From NCBI GenBank assembly GCA_032173965.1, contig CM063283.1:79548743-79612742 (forward strand): a DNA stretch of 64,000 bases, written 5' to 3'. The DNA comes from Sitta carolinensis (Eukaryota; Chordata; Aves; Passeriformes; Sittidae). The translations under genes and the position numbers were made by a program. Shown in pieces: positions 13,514-24,607 of the stretch. Under the pieces are notes generated by a model. That model made no database searches and was not told where the DNA came from. It saw only the letters and a list, made by a program, of their open reading frames with translations. Position 1 is the first letter of the stretch, and every line of letters starts with the position of its first letter.

Positions 13514-16500
13514 AACTCGGAAAATAGCCATGTTTTGCAGAGATTTCTCCCAGAGGACTTGGTGCAATTTGGGGAGTTTTAATTAATGCAGTCTTTCTAA
13601 ACTTTTAATTTCCTTTTTATATTTTTTTTTCAAGTGTGCTATCACATATAAGACATGGTAAGAAATCATGATATTTAAAATTAGAAGATAATAATTAAAT
13701 TATTATAAATAAATATGTTGTTATATGTACACATTTCTAAATGTTATTGAAACTTTGGAAGCCTGACATAATAACTCAAATATTTTCTATAACTCCTTAT
13801 AATCTTTAGATACCTCATAAATCAATTATATATGATGAAGAGTGAACTGTAATACTACATTTATTTGTTTAACATTCAGGCACCCGCTTTTGTTACTTTA
13901 TTTTATGCAGGTTTTTTTCACATAAGGGCCTGAAACAATTCTCACTGAAACAGAAAACATGTGATCTGTTTTTTCTTTTTTGCTGTTGCTTTGGAGGTTT
14001 GGTTTGGTTTAAACAGACTCAGAGGTTAGACCAACAAGTGAAAAGAAAGGAGTACCTCTTTGCCCACAATGAGGTTGCCAAGTATGTCCGACCATTATGG
14101 CAGATGATCATCACAAAACTATTTCATTTGGATTAAGTATGCAGAGGAGGAGCATCCTGAGTTGAAAGAAGACATACAATCTATACATTCAATAATAAAT
14201 CCCTCAATTTTGGTCCATACCCACCTTCCTGTCTTAGGGTTGAATACGGTTCTACAAAAAGCTGGGTTTTGAATGCTCATGCTTAGAAAGTATGGGAAGA
14301 AATGGGAAAGAGGGAGAGCAGTGCCTGGGAACTTGTAACTGAGGCACAACAGAAAATAACTTTATGCATGAAGAGTATAGTTTAAGAGTATTTCATACTC
14401 ATTCCTGAAGACTTACATTCTGAATCAGCCAAAAGCTAGTGAGTGCATGTTGTCTTTCTAAAATCTATTGAACCTCCTTGTTCAAAGTTCCTCTAAAATT
14501 TTTTTGTTGTGTTTTATCTAATTATCTAATAAATTATTACAACAAGGGAGCTCATTAAATTCAGAGTAAGGAAGAAGGAAAAGGTGTTGCTAGAACTTAA
14601 TTAGCAAGATACAAAGATACCAATTAACACCTATAGCTCAAGAAAAGGAGAAAGTTTTTCATGCAGCATACTAAAAAAATACATTCACAGCTGGTTACAC
14701 ATATTTAAGTGTCATGCAACTAATTTTGGTGCTAGTGTTGATATTAAGGAAAAAAGATCATGTAAAGGAAAAAACAACTTCCCCAGGGTAGCAACCAAGA
14801 TCTTTTTTATTGGTATGAATACCAACTATTTAGCTATTCAGATTAATGAGGGAGTAATTAGGAAAAAATTGTGCTACAGAAATGGCTAAGAATGATATCA
14901 TCTTTTTCTACCAGATGTACCACACTAATGCATGCCAATAATAATTTAAATATACAGTTTGCAATTAACACCTCTGACAAGCTAGAAAACAATTATTTTC
15001 TTTTCATATAATAAACTGACTGCTAGGAATAAGATCCTTCTTAAATATAGATCCTTCTTCTCTTACTCTTGTTTTGAGTGATGTTATCACGAGATCTAAA
15101 GGTCATTGAATTTTAAGTAATAGAGGGAACCATCTAGTTCTATCAATTCAAAATAAGTATGAATAACCATTACCTATAAAGGGAATGGTGATTATTTTTT
15201 GCATGCTTTCCAATCTGTTAGATCTGTTTCTGTAATGAGTAAAGAGACTTAAGAGTGTCCATATTAGAGCTCAAACTAAGCAAGAAAACTTTAGGACGTA
15301 CAACAACCAGCAAATAGATAGCCAGCAAGCAATACTGTCTTCAGGGTGCAAATGAAATGCAGTATTGGTAGAGCTGAAGCATGGAAGCTTGCAGGACATT
15401 TTCATATATCCATAAAGGATTTGGAACAAACCCATCCCTAAAGAAAGAATCAAACACTGCAAAAGGCTTCCTTTTCCTTTACAGTGTGGCAACACATGCA
15501 CATTTGAAAAATAGATAGTATTTTTTCTATGGAAAAAGGAGGGCAATCTCTATTCCTTCTTTTGAATTGGAATAGAAGTAACACCAGACTTAAAATCCAT
15601 ACAATGGAAAGAGGAATCTAGGTTACCTGAATTTATAACTGTCTTGCTTAGAAACTAGAAGCTTAGTATGCTTTGCCATTCAAGATCTGTCTGAATAAAT
15701 AGCAAAAGCAGTCATGTTCCAAAGTGAGTGTCTAAGAATTGGGATATACGAAGTACAGATGCTAAGAGGCCACATTTGCTTGCTCATTTGTGAACTCAAA
15801 CAGTGGATACATTATTTTCTTAGTGTGTTGCTGGGGTTTCTTTTAAGGGTTTCTTTGCAGTGCAAATTTAGTTTGCATTTGAAATCTTACAATACACACT
15901 TGAGCTGTGCTGCTGGTTTACTCAAAGCAGTTTCCCTCCTGGTGAAGCAGAAGCAAAGACAACTAACAGGGAGCCATCTGTAGTTGTCTCCTTGCAAATT
16001 GAAAGCAAGATCCTCAACAGTTAACACTCTATGTATGTGGAATTTATGCCTAGAACCCACAGCTGTCATTAAGTTCATTGACTTAACTGTGAAAACACAA
16101 TGTGGATGTGTACTCCAAGAACCACAAAGAACCGTGCAAAAATAAGTTACGGTCCTTCTTTTACATGCAATAGTAGTCCATGATGTTGCTGTGTCTGACA
16201 CCAGATCAGCTCTGACATATTAAGAAACAGGCAATTTTGGCTATGTATTACCCAACAGACTTTTTTAACTTGGTATCCAAAAATTAGTTTTTAACTATTA
16301 ATTTAGCATATTGCTTCTTTCTATTTAGCCAAGACAAAACACTACCTCATCAGATTTTTTTTAATCATGCAGACTTAAACTTGACTAAGCAAGTTTATTA
16401 CAGTTTATTACAACTGTTTAAGCCCAGGCATAGGACCCACATGCCTGACTATTGCCATCTGATGATATTTCTGAGGCTGTGCTGTATCCTGTTGGTACTC

Positions 16501-17289
16501 TAATGGCTTCTTCAGAAGAGTGTTGTGTCATGTTGGTGATTCCTGCCATCCTGGGCAACCTAAACTGACACCAAGTGTGACAATTTATGCACGTTAATAC
16601 CTTATTAGTGTTCTTGACTTAAAGAGGGATGAGAGAGGAGTCTTGCCCTTTTGAAATATTTTATAGGAAACTTAATTAACAAGAACCAGCCTGGGATTCT
16701 CAGATAACAAAAAACTTAGTTACTTTCTTTTGAAATTAAAGGAGCAGCTTATTTTAAAAGACCAGTCACATATTTAAAATCTCATAAAGCCCAAAGAATT
16801 CAAAATTCACATTTTCTACCCTTCAGAAGAATGTTGTTTGCATCAAGCATCTACACCATGTTCTTGCCTGTGTCATCTGGTTGTCTCCCTCTGTTTTCCT
16901 GAACAAATGGGTTTATATTTGCAATAAAATTGCAAAGCACAGATGGGTAGAAACATCCTTCTCTTGTGTATCTGAGCAATTGGAAGAAAACAAAAAATAA
17001 ACCTTAACGAAGGAGTATATCTTTCTCCACCCTGAATTGTTATAATATGATTTAATAGCACAATGGTGAGTAATTTTGAGAGTAACTTAGCAAACAGCAA
17101 ATTATAATTCTGAGAATACAAACAAAAAATTAATTTTGCTTTCTGCTGAAAATGCAACTGTGTATTTGAATTTCTCTGAGATGTGGTGTTGAAGAGTACA
17201 TCTGATGAAGGTTGCTCAGTTTGCAAGCTAGAGATGCAGACTGAGATGCAGACTGAGCTCTGGGTGGAAGCCCAGATAGACAAGAGGCT
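13514..17289. other. AT-rich non-coding stretch, no gene seen
   Basis: No recognised gene or repeat. A small tandem duplication of GAGATGCAGACT lies near 17232-17255. Short frames carry no motif. Confidence 0.6.
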
Positions 17290-17525
17290 ATGAAATGAAA
17301 ATCCTTTGGTTAAGAAAGGTCATGAAGACCAGTGGCACCAGCCCAATGAATGAAAAGTGAAAAACACCTCTGGAGTGGAACACTTGTGAAGAAGGGCAAA
17401 TCTTGTGCACAGGCAAACTGTGAGGATATAAAACCCCAGGGGTTCTTTTGTCCTCCTCAGATGCACCGACTTGGGCTGTTTGTGTTTGTGCACTGAGAAT
17501 AAATGCTTTTATGGAACGAGACATC
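17290..17525 (+). mobile_element. Probable ERV LTR (plus strand), ends uncertain
   Basis: The stretch has the promoter layout of a retroviral LTR. A TATA box TATAAAA lies at 17427-17433. About 70 bases later there is a polyadenylation signal AATAAA at 17498-17503, then a U5-like segment. Just downstream, CTCGAACTGGTGAGTAACC contains a strong splice-donor-like GTGAGT at 17560-17565, at the place where ERV leaders often carry one. I could not find matching target-site duplications or a clear TG start, so both boundaries are estimates. It could instead be a cellular promoter with a first exon, but the AATAAA between TATA and donor favours an LTR. Confidence 0.5.
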
Positions 17526-20500
17526 TAAGACTCTTCTAAGGCAAACCTGGGCTCGAACTGGTGAGTAACCCTGGTCTGACTGTGTGAGAGTGTGACATGT
17601 GGGAGAGCTCACATCATTCCCTGGAGCTGCCTCTTCTGAAGGGTCTTCAATCCCAGCAGCAAAAGTATCTGGCCTTGGGAGTGTGACTAACAGGGAATGT
17701 CATGAATAGTCAGATTGGGAGGTTTCCTTAACATGAGTGTGTCTCAAAGAGATACATAAATATGAAGGAGAGTATTCAAAATGGAATTACAACCAATTAA
17801 GCAATTCCAGCTGTCTGGATAGTCAGCTTATATAATTCTCTCACAGTGGATATTCTTTCAGCTCTAGGTCATGGTAGAAAGTTTCATGATTGAATGACTC
17901 AATTTTTCAGAACAAGCCAAGTTAATTGCAGATCATATGCTCTTACAAAATTACAAAGGACAGGGTATGTCTTTATTGTACGGGCAGTGATGTCAACTTT
18001 CTGTTTGGGGTAATAGTTAAAAGACTAACAATGAACAAATATCTTTTCTAAATAGGACCCAATCTAGACCTTCTCTCTGTGCATGCATTTTTAATGGCAA
18101 TTACTTCAGCAGTTATTAAGATATTTCAATAAAAAGTCTGAAAAGAATAAAAGAAGCAATATATTCCTAACTGGACCTAAAGTTTTTGAATGCTATTCAA
18201 TGTCTTCATTCTGTATAAAAAGGCAGATTTATCAGAGCTAATTCTAAGAAGGCAACTAAAGTTTTGAAAGACCTAAAACAAATTTAGGAAATTTTCATCC
18301 CAACAGTATTCTCTACCTATTGTCATCCTCTCTTCTTACTGTTCCTTTCAAAGCAAAATTCCCAACAGTCTACCTTCCTGAGAAACTCCAGGATAGATAT
18401 GTCTTTATCTTATTTCTCTCTCTTCTACCAACTTTTCCAGATTTTTTGTTTTGTTTTGTTTTTTCAATGTACGTTGACTTGAAATTGATCTCAACAATGT
18501 CAACTCAATGGCTGTTGAATGCTTTCTCACATAAAACCCCAATGAAATTTAGTGAGCTGTGGAGATTTTGACCACTGGTTCTACAGCATCAGTAATTTAT
18601 GGAGTGAGTTGCATTCATAACTATTCTCAAAGCCAAATTTTGTTTTGTTGTTTAATAGCAGTTTTAAGTATTCCTCTCCCAAAGAGATCAAGCCAAGATA
18701 TTGATCAAGACGCTAGCCACTCTATCCACTAGCTAGCAAAATATAGACCAGGTGATCACTTACTAAACATGACTGTCTTTTGTATGATTTTTCTGGCAGC
18801 TATGTTTAGTTGATTCATAAGTAGAAATAAAGTAATGTAGAAGGTATTAGAAAGTTGATTCTGTGGGCATGAATTTAATTTTCTTATGTAGATTGAAAAG
18901 TGCATATTCTTCCAAATAGTATAAAAAAAATGAACAGACATTTGTTCACCTTCATAAAAATATCAACCCTATGTGTGTTTTCACACTATGTATTCCTTAT
19001 ATCTCTCCAAACACTGTATTTCACATAACATTAATTTTAATAAGCTTCAGATATGAAATGTTTCTTAATTGCATTCACTAATAAGAGCACAAAAGGGTTT
19101 CAGTTCTCTGTATCTCTGTCTTTAATTTTACTGTTCAGCCATAATTATTTAAAATTAAATTGGTGGGAACTTCTTTTATTTGAATCTTATCCAAAAATAG
19201 GAAAAAACCTTAATAGCTTGAGAAAAACAAGATAAAGTCATTAGAGGTTGAAGTACTGAACACTTAAAAAAAATTAAACACACTGACTTTTGTCTTCAGG
19301 CATGAATTTCATTCATCTTGTTTGTAATAGCCTTAAATAAGAACCCTTCCCTGAATTTCTGTGAACATTTACACCTTTTTGTCCAGCTGAATGACTTCTT
19401 TCTGATTTCTCTTCTTGGGCGTGCATGTTTTCTTGAGCATATGAAGCTATTTTTTGCCCTAAAACCAAAAACTTCCCAATATATTGTTTGTTTATTATTC
19501 AGATGAAATTCTGTGACACAAAAGAATATTTTAACTAAAATTACTGGTGAAATTCATTTCATTAAGAGACATGTAAAACTTAATAAAATATAAATTACTT
19601 TGTTTGAGAGTTGCAAGCACCTTAAGTAGTTGTCAGGGTTCATTTCTTCTTGACATAGTTAATTTAGGATTGAAGAATTTTCCACAGCTTGTGGTCTAGA
19701 CAATATTTTTTTTTACAAAGACATGGCCCTGACTTGAGATCAGACCTCAGACTCAGGAGATTCAAGGTCAGGACCTGATATTAGTCAAAATTCCATTTCT
19801 AGTGTTGGAATGAGTTTTATTGTAAATGTTTTTCATGTCCCTAAGCAGATTTTGTTTTCTTTTAACATCCCCATAAGATTGTTGGTAATCATAGCATTAT
19901 GAAATTATTCTACTTTTTATAGTTTTTTAAAGTGAGTTAAACAAAAGGACAAAATTTCACTCTAAAAAATTTCTAAGAAATGGTTGTTACATGCTTCAAA
20001 AACTATCATCAAAACAATAATATTAGTAATACATTCTGACCAACATAACATCAACAGCACACAGATGCCTGCTAAAAATAAAATTTAATAACAAAATGGA
20101 GTACCTATTCAGTGTCTTGAAATAATCCAAAACAAACATTAAGGCTAATTAATATTTTTTTTTTAAAGTAATTTTTTTTTTCTACTTCTTCCTCTGTAAC
20201 CAGGAACTTTGGAATACATTGTTACTATCTAACATAATGAAAATAATTATTGGATAATAATTTGGGCTTTTTAAATATAGTTTGACATAGTTAATATATA
20301 TACTTCTTTATCTCAGTGGATGTATGTAAGACCACATTTTTTCCTTTGATCTTTTAGTTCTTAAGTGGTTATGTGGTCTATAGTTTATCATGTCTCTCCT
20401 GAATATCTTTAAACCATGCAAAGAAAATCATCATATTTTTAAAGCAAAAAATCCAAATGCTTTTCTCTTATCAGGAAACCAATGCCCAGTTGCCTCTTGT

Positions 20501-22117
20501 TAGCAGTGTTGACTCTTTCAGTTTCCAGATGCATTTTTTCCTTAGCTCATGCTCAGATAAGAAATTATGCAAGAACCCATACTGTGCCATAGTCTCAAAA
20601 CTTTCTATCCCTATCAGAACCATCCGCATTCATGCAATCAACTATGAAGCCAGCACGTATTTATATTATCTGCTCTCGAGTCTCAGTTGGCTCCATTCAT
20701 GATCTGCAGGTAGATATGCTCATCCCTGCTGATGAGTGGTGCCTCTTAACTTCAAGGGAACTGCTGAACAGACAATTAGGATATGGCTGTCTTCTGAGAA
20801 AATTGGGATAGTCCTTCTAATTCTCCCAACCTTTTTGTGTATGAGACACAAAAGATCCGCATAAATCCCATTTCATTCTACTCCAAACTCTTTTTGGAAG
20901 TGGGTTGTAGTCAGTATATCTGTTATTAAAAAGAAAAATAAAACATACAACAAGAATACCCATTTTCTTCTTTCTAGCTCTCTTCTCCCTGAGGCTATAA
21001 GCTCTTCTTCAACTCTTGAATTATTTTAAATAATAATTTGGGAAGATTGCAAAACACTGTTCATACAAAACTAACCTAGCCTGACTAATTTGCTAACAAG
21101 ACACAAGTTTCCACTCTATTTATACATCATTATCATTGAAATGAAGCCAAAAAGTGATAGTGGTTACTTGGCTGCTCAAAATACATTGCTTAAATTCAAG
21201 TCATAAATTTTCAACTGTATTACTGAGGTTAATGTGATAGGAAATACAGCAACTGGGATCCATCAATGACTAAATTACTTTTGTAGAAAAAAGGAGAATA
21301 TTTGTTCTTAATGTTACAATGCTCTTGATTTTACAATATTAACTGACCTAACCTGCTTTCTGATCAAGTTATAAAACCTGACTTTTACCATATTAGACTG
21401 AATCTATAGGAGACATTATAGAAAACTCTTGGGTGGTCTAATGTTACATAAAGCTCAGTGCATTTAATCCCTATTTAACATATTTCAATTTAGAATTTAA
21501 GTGTTATCAAATATAAAAACTCTCCTGATTGATATTCAGTTTTCCTGTTTGGATGAATGAACTATCTGTGATCTGATGTACAACTAATCTTTATAGCAAC
21601 AGTATTAAAAATCATTTAAAAATCTGACAAATTTGCATGTAAAAATGTTGTCTTTAAAAGAACTAATAAGATAGTTTTTTTTTCTTCTCTTTCTCTTCTG
21701 TGGCTTTAACATTTTTCATGAGCTGCAAAACAAGAGGAAAAGGTAGAAACTAGATGTAAAGAATGAGCTCTATTACAGTCTTATTACTTGGATTTTAAAC
21801 TTGAATAAATTCATTAAGAACTTTCAATATTAGGAAGGACAGTGGATTCTATTATTTTTGAATGGCTTAGCATCAAAATGATGGTAAGAAGGAGAAGAAA
21901 ATCTGAGTCTTCAGTATTGATAAACAGTATTCCTTACATTGCACGTTCATTTCAAAATTGGTAAAAGGATGATTGGCTGATTCAAACCACAACAACACCA
22001 CTGGATGTTACCACTGTTACTTCTAATATAACTGTCATACATTTTTTACTCAATGACAAATTCAGTTTGAACCCAAGAAGGAATAATCTCATGTAATATT
22101 ACAGACAGGGATGAACA
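17526..22117. other. AT-rich non-coding stretch, possible ERV leader at its start
   Basis: The first 200 bases or so (to about 17720) are less AT-rich than the rest and may be internal ERV leader sequence after the putative LTR. The remainder to 22117 is AT-rich with short frames only and no recognised repeat. Confidence 0.5.
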
Positions 22118-22305
22118 GATTGAGGAACAGCTCTGGGGAAGGAGGCTGGTGGTCTTTCTAGACTGCAAAACTGGACATAAGCCAGCAGTGAGCTCTGTCA
22201 CAGTTTCAAGGCAGTGATTGATCACACCTAGGATGCTGTGTCCATCTAGTTTTGGAAGGACAGGACAAATTTCAGTGAGGTCTTCAGAGGCCACCAAGTT
22301 TGAGG
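22118..22305 (+). mobile_element. CR1 LINE, short diverged fragment
   Basis: Plus-strand match, by eye, to the region encoding the C-terminal part of the CR1 reverse transcriptase: ACTGCAAAACTGGACATAAG is followed by CCAGCAGTGAGCTCTGTCAC, then GGATGCTGTGTCCATCTAG, and GGCCACCAAG at the end. Several internal deletions are needed to align it to CR1, so it is old. The 3' end is absent. Confidence 0.6.
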
Positions 22306-22813
22306 CTGAAGTGAATGCACGGGTCTTGAATGATTAAATCATCGTCTCCTAGATTTACATACCATGTTACCACGCTCCAACACCACTAAGGTTTCTAAAG
22401 ACTTCAGAATAATTTGTTTCTCTAAACCAATTTGTCTCTTGTCAAACTAAGATTGCAGTTTTACAACCACCTGGGGAATATGTGATCCCATTCCATAAAT
22501 AACAGTCATCTGCATAATATGTACTAAGGTGTCCCTGTAGACTTCAGATATTGTATATGAATAGAAAGATATAGACTCAGTTAAGAGATTTATGCAAGAG
22601 AGACTTCGGTTGATATGTCTAACATTTTCTAACACAAATCTTTTTATAATACCATACAGAACCATCTGTATAAGTATTGCAGATGTTAAGCTAGAAAAGT
22701 AAAAGAAAATACAATTAAATGGATATTTAATCAATGGAAAATTATTCTGAGTATCAAGATGTTCGAAGTCAGGAATATGGAATTATTTATTGTTGGCAAG
22801 AGAGATGACAGTT
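22306..22813. other. Spacer, nothing recognised
   Basis: About 500 bases of AT-rich sequence between a plus-strand and a minus-strand CR1 fragment. A 95-codon minus-strand frame at 22447-22734 has no recognisable motif. Confidence 0.5.
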
Positions 22814-23028
22814 ATGGAATAGTGGAATGGCCTGGATTGAAAGGGACCTTACTAGGTCATTTGGTTCCAAGCCCCCTGTTGTGGGCAGGGACATCTTTCA
22901 CTAGACTAGGTTACTCGAAGTTCCATTCAACTTGTCCTTTAACAAGGACATTCCTTTCCAGGGATGAGGTGTCCACAACTTTTCTCTGGGCAGCATCTTC
23001 TAGTGCCTTACCACACTCTCAGGAATAG
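22814..23028 (-). mobile_element. CR1 LINE, 3'-end fragment
   Basis: The plus strand carries the complement of a CR1 3' end: GGAATGGCCTGGATTGAAAG then GGACCTTACTAGGTCATTTG, the block AGGGACATCTTTCACTAGAC, and CCAGGGATGAGGTGTCCACA. This is the usual 3' UTR and end of the coding region, 5'-truncated after about 215 bases. Confidence 0.88.
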
Positions 23029-23181
23029 GAATAATATGAATAATGCAATTTTCTAAGAAAATATGTGGAGTATATATAGTACATGTATAGTATGGCATAT
23101 ATATGAAATTTCAGATTTGCTCCTTTAATTCTCTTAAAGGACTAAGGAATTTGGATTTTGTGTTTCTGTTTTTAAACTATA

Positions 23182-23460
23182 TGTGCTGTTTTTTGATGGA
23201 ATAAAGTAATTTTTTTCACATTAGCTGGTATAGGACTATATTTTGGATTTTAGCTGAACACAGCGTTGATAATACAGAGATGGTTTTGTTATTGCTGAGC
23301 AGGTCCTACACAGAGTCAAGTCCTTTTCTACTTTTCCTACTGCTGTGCTGCCAAGAAGGGTGGGGGTGAATGAATGAAAGTTTGGGAGGAGAAACAGATG
23401 GGACAAACTGACCAAAGAGATATTCCAGACCATATGACATCATGTTCAGTGTGTAAAGTG
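23182..23460 (+). mobile_element. ERVL-type LTR, 5' (U3) portion, truncated
   Basis: This matches the first part of a common avian ERVL-type LTR as I recall it: a TGTGCTG start at 23182, TAGCTGGTATAGGACT near 23223, the TTGATAATACAGAGATGGTT block, the CAAGTCCTTTT block, and the core GGGACAAACTG followed by GATATTCCAGACCATATGAC and ATCATGTTCAGTGTGTAAAG (the TATA region, degraded). The LTR stops there, just before R, and CR1 sequence follows. The same family recurs on the minus strand at 29560-30581 and on the plus strand at 34360-34899. Partner LTR and coding interior are absent. Confidence 0.75.
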
Positions 23461-23489
23461 AGGAGTGCTATAGATTTGTACAATCCAGC

Positions 23490-24065
23490 TGGAGCAGCAG
23501 ATCCCTCACAAATTCAAGGTCAATTGGGAGTTGATCATTCTCACAGTCGTGGTCCTCCAGCTCAGGTTGCTGAGAACCCCTTGCTGATGATGCAGTCAAA
23601 GAATGTATTAAATACCTCTGCCTTGTCCTTGTCCCTGTTTGTGATTGACTATCCTCATCCTGTAATGGACTTATAGTACTTTTACTCTGCCTATTGCCAT
23701 TAATATATTTGAAAGAAACCTCTTTTTATTGTCCCCCACAGTGGATAGGTGGCCAACGTCAACTCCAATTGAACTGTGGCTCACAAATTTTTCATTGCAG
23801 TGGCAATGCAGCATCTCTGTGTTCTTTCCATGTCACCCAACCTTGCTTCCACTGGGCACACACCTCCCTTTTCACCTTGTTTCCAAGAAGAGATTCCTGT
23901 TTAGCCAAGACATGTTTCTGCCTCACCTGCTTTATTTCTGACATTTTGGAATTGCCTGGTCCTGTGACCTTAGGAGATTAAGTTTAAAAAGTGACCAGCA
24001 CTGGTGGACCTCAGCATCTGCAAAAACATTTTCCAAGGAGACCTTATTTACTAATTCCCTTGATG
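23490..24065 (-). mobile_element. CR1 LINE, 5' (ORF2 N-terminal half) fragment
   Basis: The plus strand shows the complement of an upstream part of CR1 ORF2: CTGAGAACCCCTTGCTGATG, then ATGTATTAAATACCTCTGCC, ATATTTGAAAGAAACC followed by TTTTTATTGTCCCCCACAG, and so on to about 24065. The same order of blocks is seen at 38219-38440 in the larger CR1 copy, which supports the assignment from within the window. The copy lacks its own 3' part. Frames are broken. Confidence 0.75.
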
Positions 24066-24114
24066 CCTTAAGTTCTAGATTTTATATATATCTTCAGATT
24101 CTGTGCTGCTTTAG

Positions 24115-24517
24115 TGTGTAGTTCTGGGTTTCATATTAAGCCCCACTAAGATCTCTTCACATAGTAGGTAGACAAAACAATTCCTTTTCTAGCTTGGGAC
24201 CAAGGACAATCGATACAACTTTCAGGCTCAAGAATGAAAAAAATGGTGAAGTAAGAAGAAAAACAAGGAGGATGGAGCTTTATAACCTGAAGCTATAACT
24301 GGTCAATTAACTCCAATACACTAATGGACCAGAACTTATAAAAGTGTGAGGCCTCATGATTGGTTGTCCATTTTGTGACCATTTTGGGGTTCATCGTGAG
24401 TGTGTCCCAGCCAGGCTCTTGTACTGCCCAAATGAACTCATTGAGGCCTTTTAATAAATACCTACTTTATCCTTTTTCTCTGTCTAGTCTCTGTTCCAGG
24501 TCAGCCTCTAGAAGGCA
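24115..24517 (+). mobile_element. ERV LTR of a second type, with TATA box and polyadenylation signal
   Basis: A plus-strand LTR layout: GGAGCTTTATAACCTGAAG in U3, CCAATACACTAATGGACCAG, a TATA box TATAAAA at 24337-24343, an R region containing GGTTGTCCATTTTGTGACCA, AATAAA at 24453-24458, and a U5 ending GTCAGCCTCTAGAAGGCA at about 24517. I recall this as an avian LTR family but cannot name it. The 5' end is estimated. Directly after the LTR, where a primer-binding site should be, comes a 78-base antisense tRNA-Arg-like sequence (next entry). No second LTR was found. Confidence 0.65.
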
Positions 24518-24520
24518 TCA

Positions 24521-24598
24521 GTACCGGCATGCTAGATGGGACTTGAACCCACAATCCCTGGCTTAGTAGCCAATGCCTTATCCGTTAGGATAAAACTT
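24521..24598 (-). pseudogene. Degenerate tRNA-Arg(CCT)-derived sequence at an LTR edge
   Basis: Read on the minus strand, most of a tRNA-Arg(CCT) is visible. The D arm is at 24590-24574 and keeps GGATAAGGC. The anticodon stem (TTGGC/GCCAG, 24573-24569 and 24562-24558) is intact. The T arm GTGGGTTCAAGTCCCAT (24552-24536) holds a good B-box. The acceptor stem does not pair, the 3' acceptor side carries an extra AGCATGC-like insert, and the anticodon loop is only six bases (TACTAA in place of CTCCTAA), so it cannot work as a tRNA. The sequence is bounded by two copies of AAGGCATCA (24512-24520 and 24599-24607). It lies antisense to, and directly after, the preceding LTR, exactly where an arginine-tRNA primer-binding site would sit. 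Either a retroposed tRNA copy or a tRNA copy made during reverse transcription would explain it. Confidence 0.8.
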
Positions 24599-24607
24599 AA
24601 GGCATCA

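Noticed and set aside
24521..24598. Functional tRNA-Arg gene
   Set aside because: Acceptor stem does not pair, the 3' acceptor side is interrupted, and the anticodon loop has six bases.
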